Shown: positions 5,135 to 6,237 of the stretch, in pieces
Position numbering within the stretch: the first letter of the stretch is position 1
How the letters are laid out: the number at the start of each line of letters is the position of its first letter
From: Cytophagales bacterium
Lineage (GTDB): Bacteria > Bacteroidota > Bacteroidia > Cytophagales > Cyclobacteriaceae
Assembly (NCBI GenBank): GCA_003454975.1
Contig: DMST01000156.1
Coordinates: 5,135-11,371, forward strand
Reading direction: 5' to 3'
DNA: 6,237 bases
The notes under the pieces: model-generated
What the model was told of the DNA's origin: nothing
The model's database searches: none
Seen by the model: only the letters and a program-made list of their open reading frames with translations
Translations under genes and position numbers: made by a program

Positions 5135-6237
5135 AGATCCGGTGAGTAGGCCTAATGTAAATAGGTTGTGGGCCATCATGCTATTACTAGCGGGAATTAC
5201 ATTATCGAACAGCTCCTTTTTGCGCGTAATGAGTGCCTCACCCGTAGCGTCGGTATAGAAGAAAAAGCCCTCGTGTCCATCCAGAAAGTTTTCCAATACG
5301 TAGCTCGTCAACTTCTGGGCTTGTGTGAGCCAGCGCTCTTCAAAAGTAGCTTGGTGCAGCGCTAAGTAAGCGTCTATTACCGCGGCATAGTCCTCCAAAT
5401 AGCCCTTCAGGCTGGCTTTACCGTTTTTGTAGGTACGGTATAGACTGTTGCCATCGCGCAATTGACTCTCGATAAATTCTGCATTTCGGAGCGCCAACTC
5501 TAGGAACTTGGGTTCGGCAAAAGCCCCGTAGGCTTCTACCAGCCCTTTCAGCATCAGGCCGTTCCAGCCAGTGAGAATTTTATCGTCTAGCCCTGGGCGT
5601 ACCCTAGGACTACGGTAGGCCAATAGCTTTGTCCAGAGGCCCCGGATGTACGCCCGTACTTCGGCCTCGGGGGTGTTTAGTTTAGCCGCTAAGGCGGCAT
5701 CATCTTCGGTGCGGATGAGCACGTTCCAGCCGTCTTCCCAGTTACCAATGTTTTTCACCTGAAAGTGCTCCTTCAGGAAGGTTACCTCGTCGTTTTCCAG
5801 GGCCTCGTATAGCTCGTCGATGGTGTAGATGTAATAGCGGCCTTCCATACCCTCACTATCAGCGTCCAGGGCGGAGAAGAAGCCACCTTCTTCGCTGGTG
5901 AGCTCCCTTTCCAGCCAGGTCACGGTATCGTACACAATGTCCTTGTGCAGACCCTTTTGGGTAACCCGATAGGCATCCGAATAGAGAGAAAGAAGTTGCC
6001 CATTGTCGTAGAGCATCTTTTCGAAGTGGGGCACGTGCCAGCGGTCGTCTACACTGTAGCGCGCAAAGCCCCCGCCCACGGCGTCATAGATACCGCCCAT
6101 GCCCATTCGGTCTAGGGTGAGCACCAGCTGATCTAGCGCAGCATGGGTATGGGTAGCGTGGTAGTAGCGCAGTAGCATACTCCAGATGCTGGGCATGGGA
6201 AACTTGGGTGCACGCTTATTGCCGCCCTTTTCAGTAT
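4781..6237 (-). CDS. DUF255 / YyaL / SPATA20-type protein, C-terminal part (start outside window)
   Basis: The frame is open to the window edge, so the ATG at 6196 is internal: the codons before it read EKGGNKRAPKFP, the family's conserved block just before it. About 484 residues are visible of a family near 670-690; the N-terminal thioredoxin-like domain with its CxxC site lies outside. Visible hallmarks are FARYSVDDRWHVPHFEKMLY (57-76 of the visible part), GGFFSALDADSEGMEG (117-132), KILTGWNGLMLKGL (219-232), YLEDYAAVIDAY, and PASNSMMAHNLFTLGLLTG. They form the alpha/alpha toroid related to N-acylglucosamine 2-epimerases and glycosidase-like barrels. A C-x4-C pair (VCFNRACQ) lies 25 residues before the end. 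The biochemical role of the family is unsettled; it is usually single-copy and cytosolic. Its last 355 bases recur as copy A, and its last 85 or so as copy C. A broken DUF6934 gene starts five bases after the stop. Confidence 0.92.
   Translation of the reverse strand, partial: TEKGGNKRAPKFPMPSIWSMLLRYYHATHTHAALDQLVLTLDRMGMGGIYDAVGGGFARYSVDDRWHVPHFEKMLYDNGQLLSLYSDAYRVTQKGLHKDIVYDTVTWLERELTSEEGGFFSALDADSEGMEGRYYIYTIDELYEALENDEVTFLKEHFQVKNIGNWEDGWNVLIRTEDDAALAAKLNTPEAEVRAYIRGLWTKLLAYRSPRVRPGLDDKILTGWNGLMLKGLVEAYGAFAEPKFLELALRNAEFIESQLRDGNSLYRTYKNGKASLKGYLEDYAAVIDAYLALHQATFEERWLTQAQKLTSYVLENFLDGHEGFFFYTDATGEALITRKKELFDNVIPASNSMMAHNLFTLGLLTGSNRYTSVAEDLMGHMQKLVMEHPRDLANWASLFIRYYQPTAEIAVVGPEAQAFRKQLHQQYLPDAVVVGTETESDLPLLEDRVAVNGQTTVYVCFNRACQLPVHSVEEALGQLEEARK

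Noticed and set aside
6194..6196. ATG at 6196 as the start of the DUF255 gene
   Set aside because: The frame stays open to the window edge and the upstream codons give the conserved GGNKRAPKFP block.

Overview
The window looks like a chromosomal, partly accessory region of a Bacteroidota bacterium, probably of the Cytophagia/Chitinophagia type. This rests on a decayed DUF6934 gene (a family I know from Bacteroidota), the near absence of Shine-Dalgarno sites, a MNT-type nucleotidyltransferase relic, and the style of the secreted proteins. Every gene and every relic I can support lies on the minus strand, so the reading order runs from high to low coordinates. No rRNA, tRNA, CRISPR array, transposase or integrase is visible.

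Reading order: (1) 6237-4781, the C-terminal two thirds of a DUF255 / YyaL / SPATA20-type protein, open at the window edge. (2) 4776-4307, a DUF6934 gene broken by two stops and a frameshift, overlapping by 14 bases (3) an intact 114-residue winged-helix protein (4320-3976). (4) 3972-3841, a short diverged relic of the 3' end of the DUF255 gene. (5) 3840-3475, a stretch without a gene. (6) 3474-2764, a secreted, membrane-anchored TPM-domain protein with a glycine-rich tail. (7) 2719-2432, a relic of a MNT nucleotidyltransferase. (8) 2428-2034, a second, longer copy of the DUF255 3' end, nearly identical to the intact gene over 356 bases. (9) 1868-939 and 845-456, two secreted proteins of unknown function, the second with a clear promoter and a strong terminator. 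(10) 322-1, the start of a second TPM-domain protein, a paralogue of (6).

The main result is the architecture. The 3' end of one housekeeping-like gene occurs three times in the same orientation (4780, about 3886 and 2034), and small accessory genes lie between the copies. The pattern resembles repeated insertion at, or recombination into, the 3' end of the DUF255 gene, with displaced gene ends left behind. Copy A is a mosaic: nearly identical to the intact gene near the stop codon, then abruptly diverged with mostly synonymous changes, which points to gene conversion or to a foreign source. The cargo between the copies is largely decaying (DUF6934, MNT), apart from the winged-helix and TPM genes. 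The other part of the window (1-1868) is an ordinary run of envelope or secreted genes. I found no convincing complete new defence or mobile system; the remnants of DUF6934 and MNT genes suggest that accessory modules once sat here.
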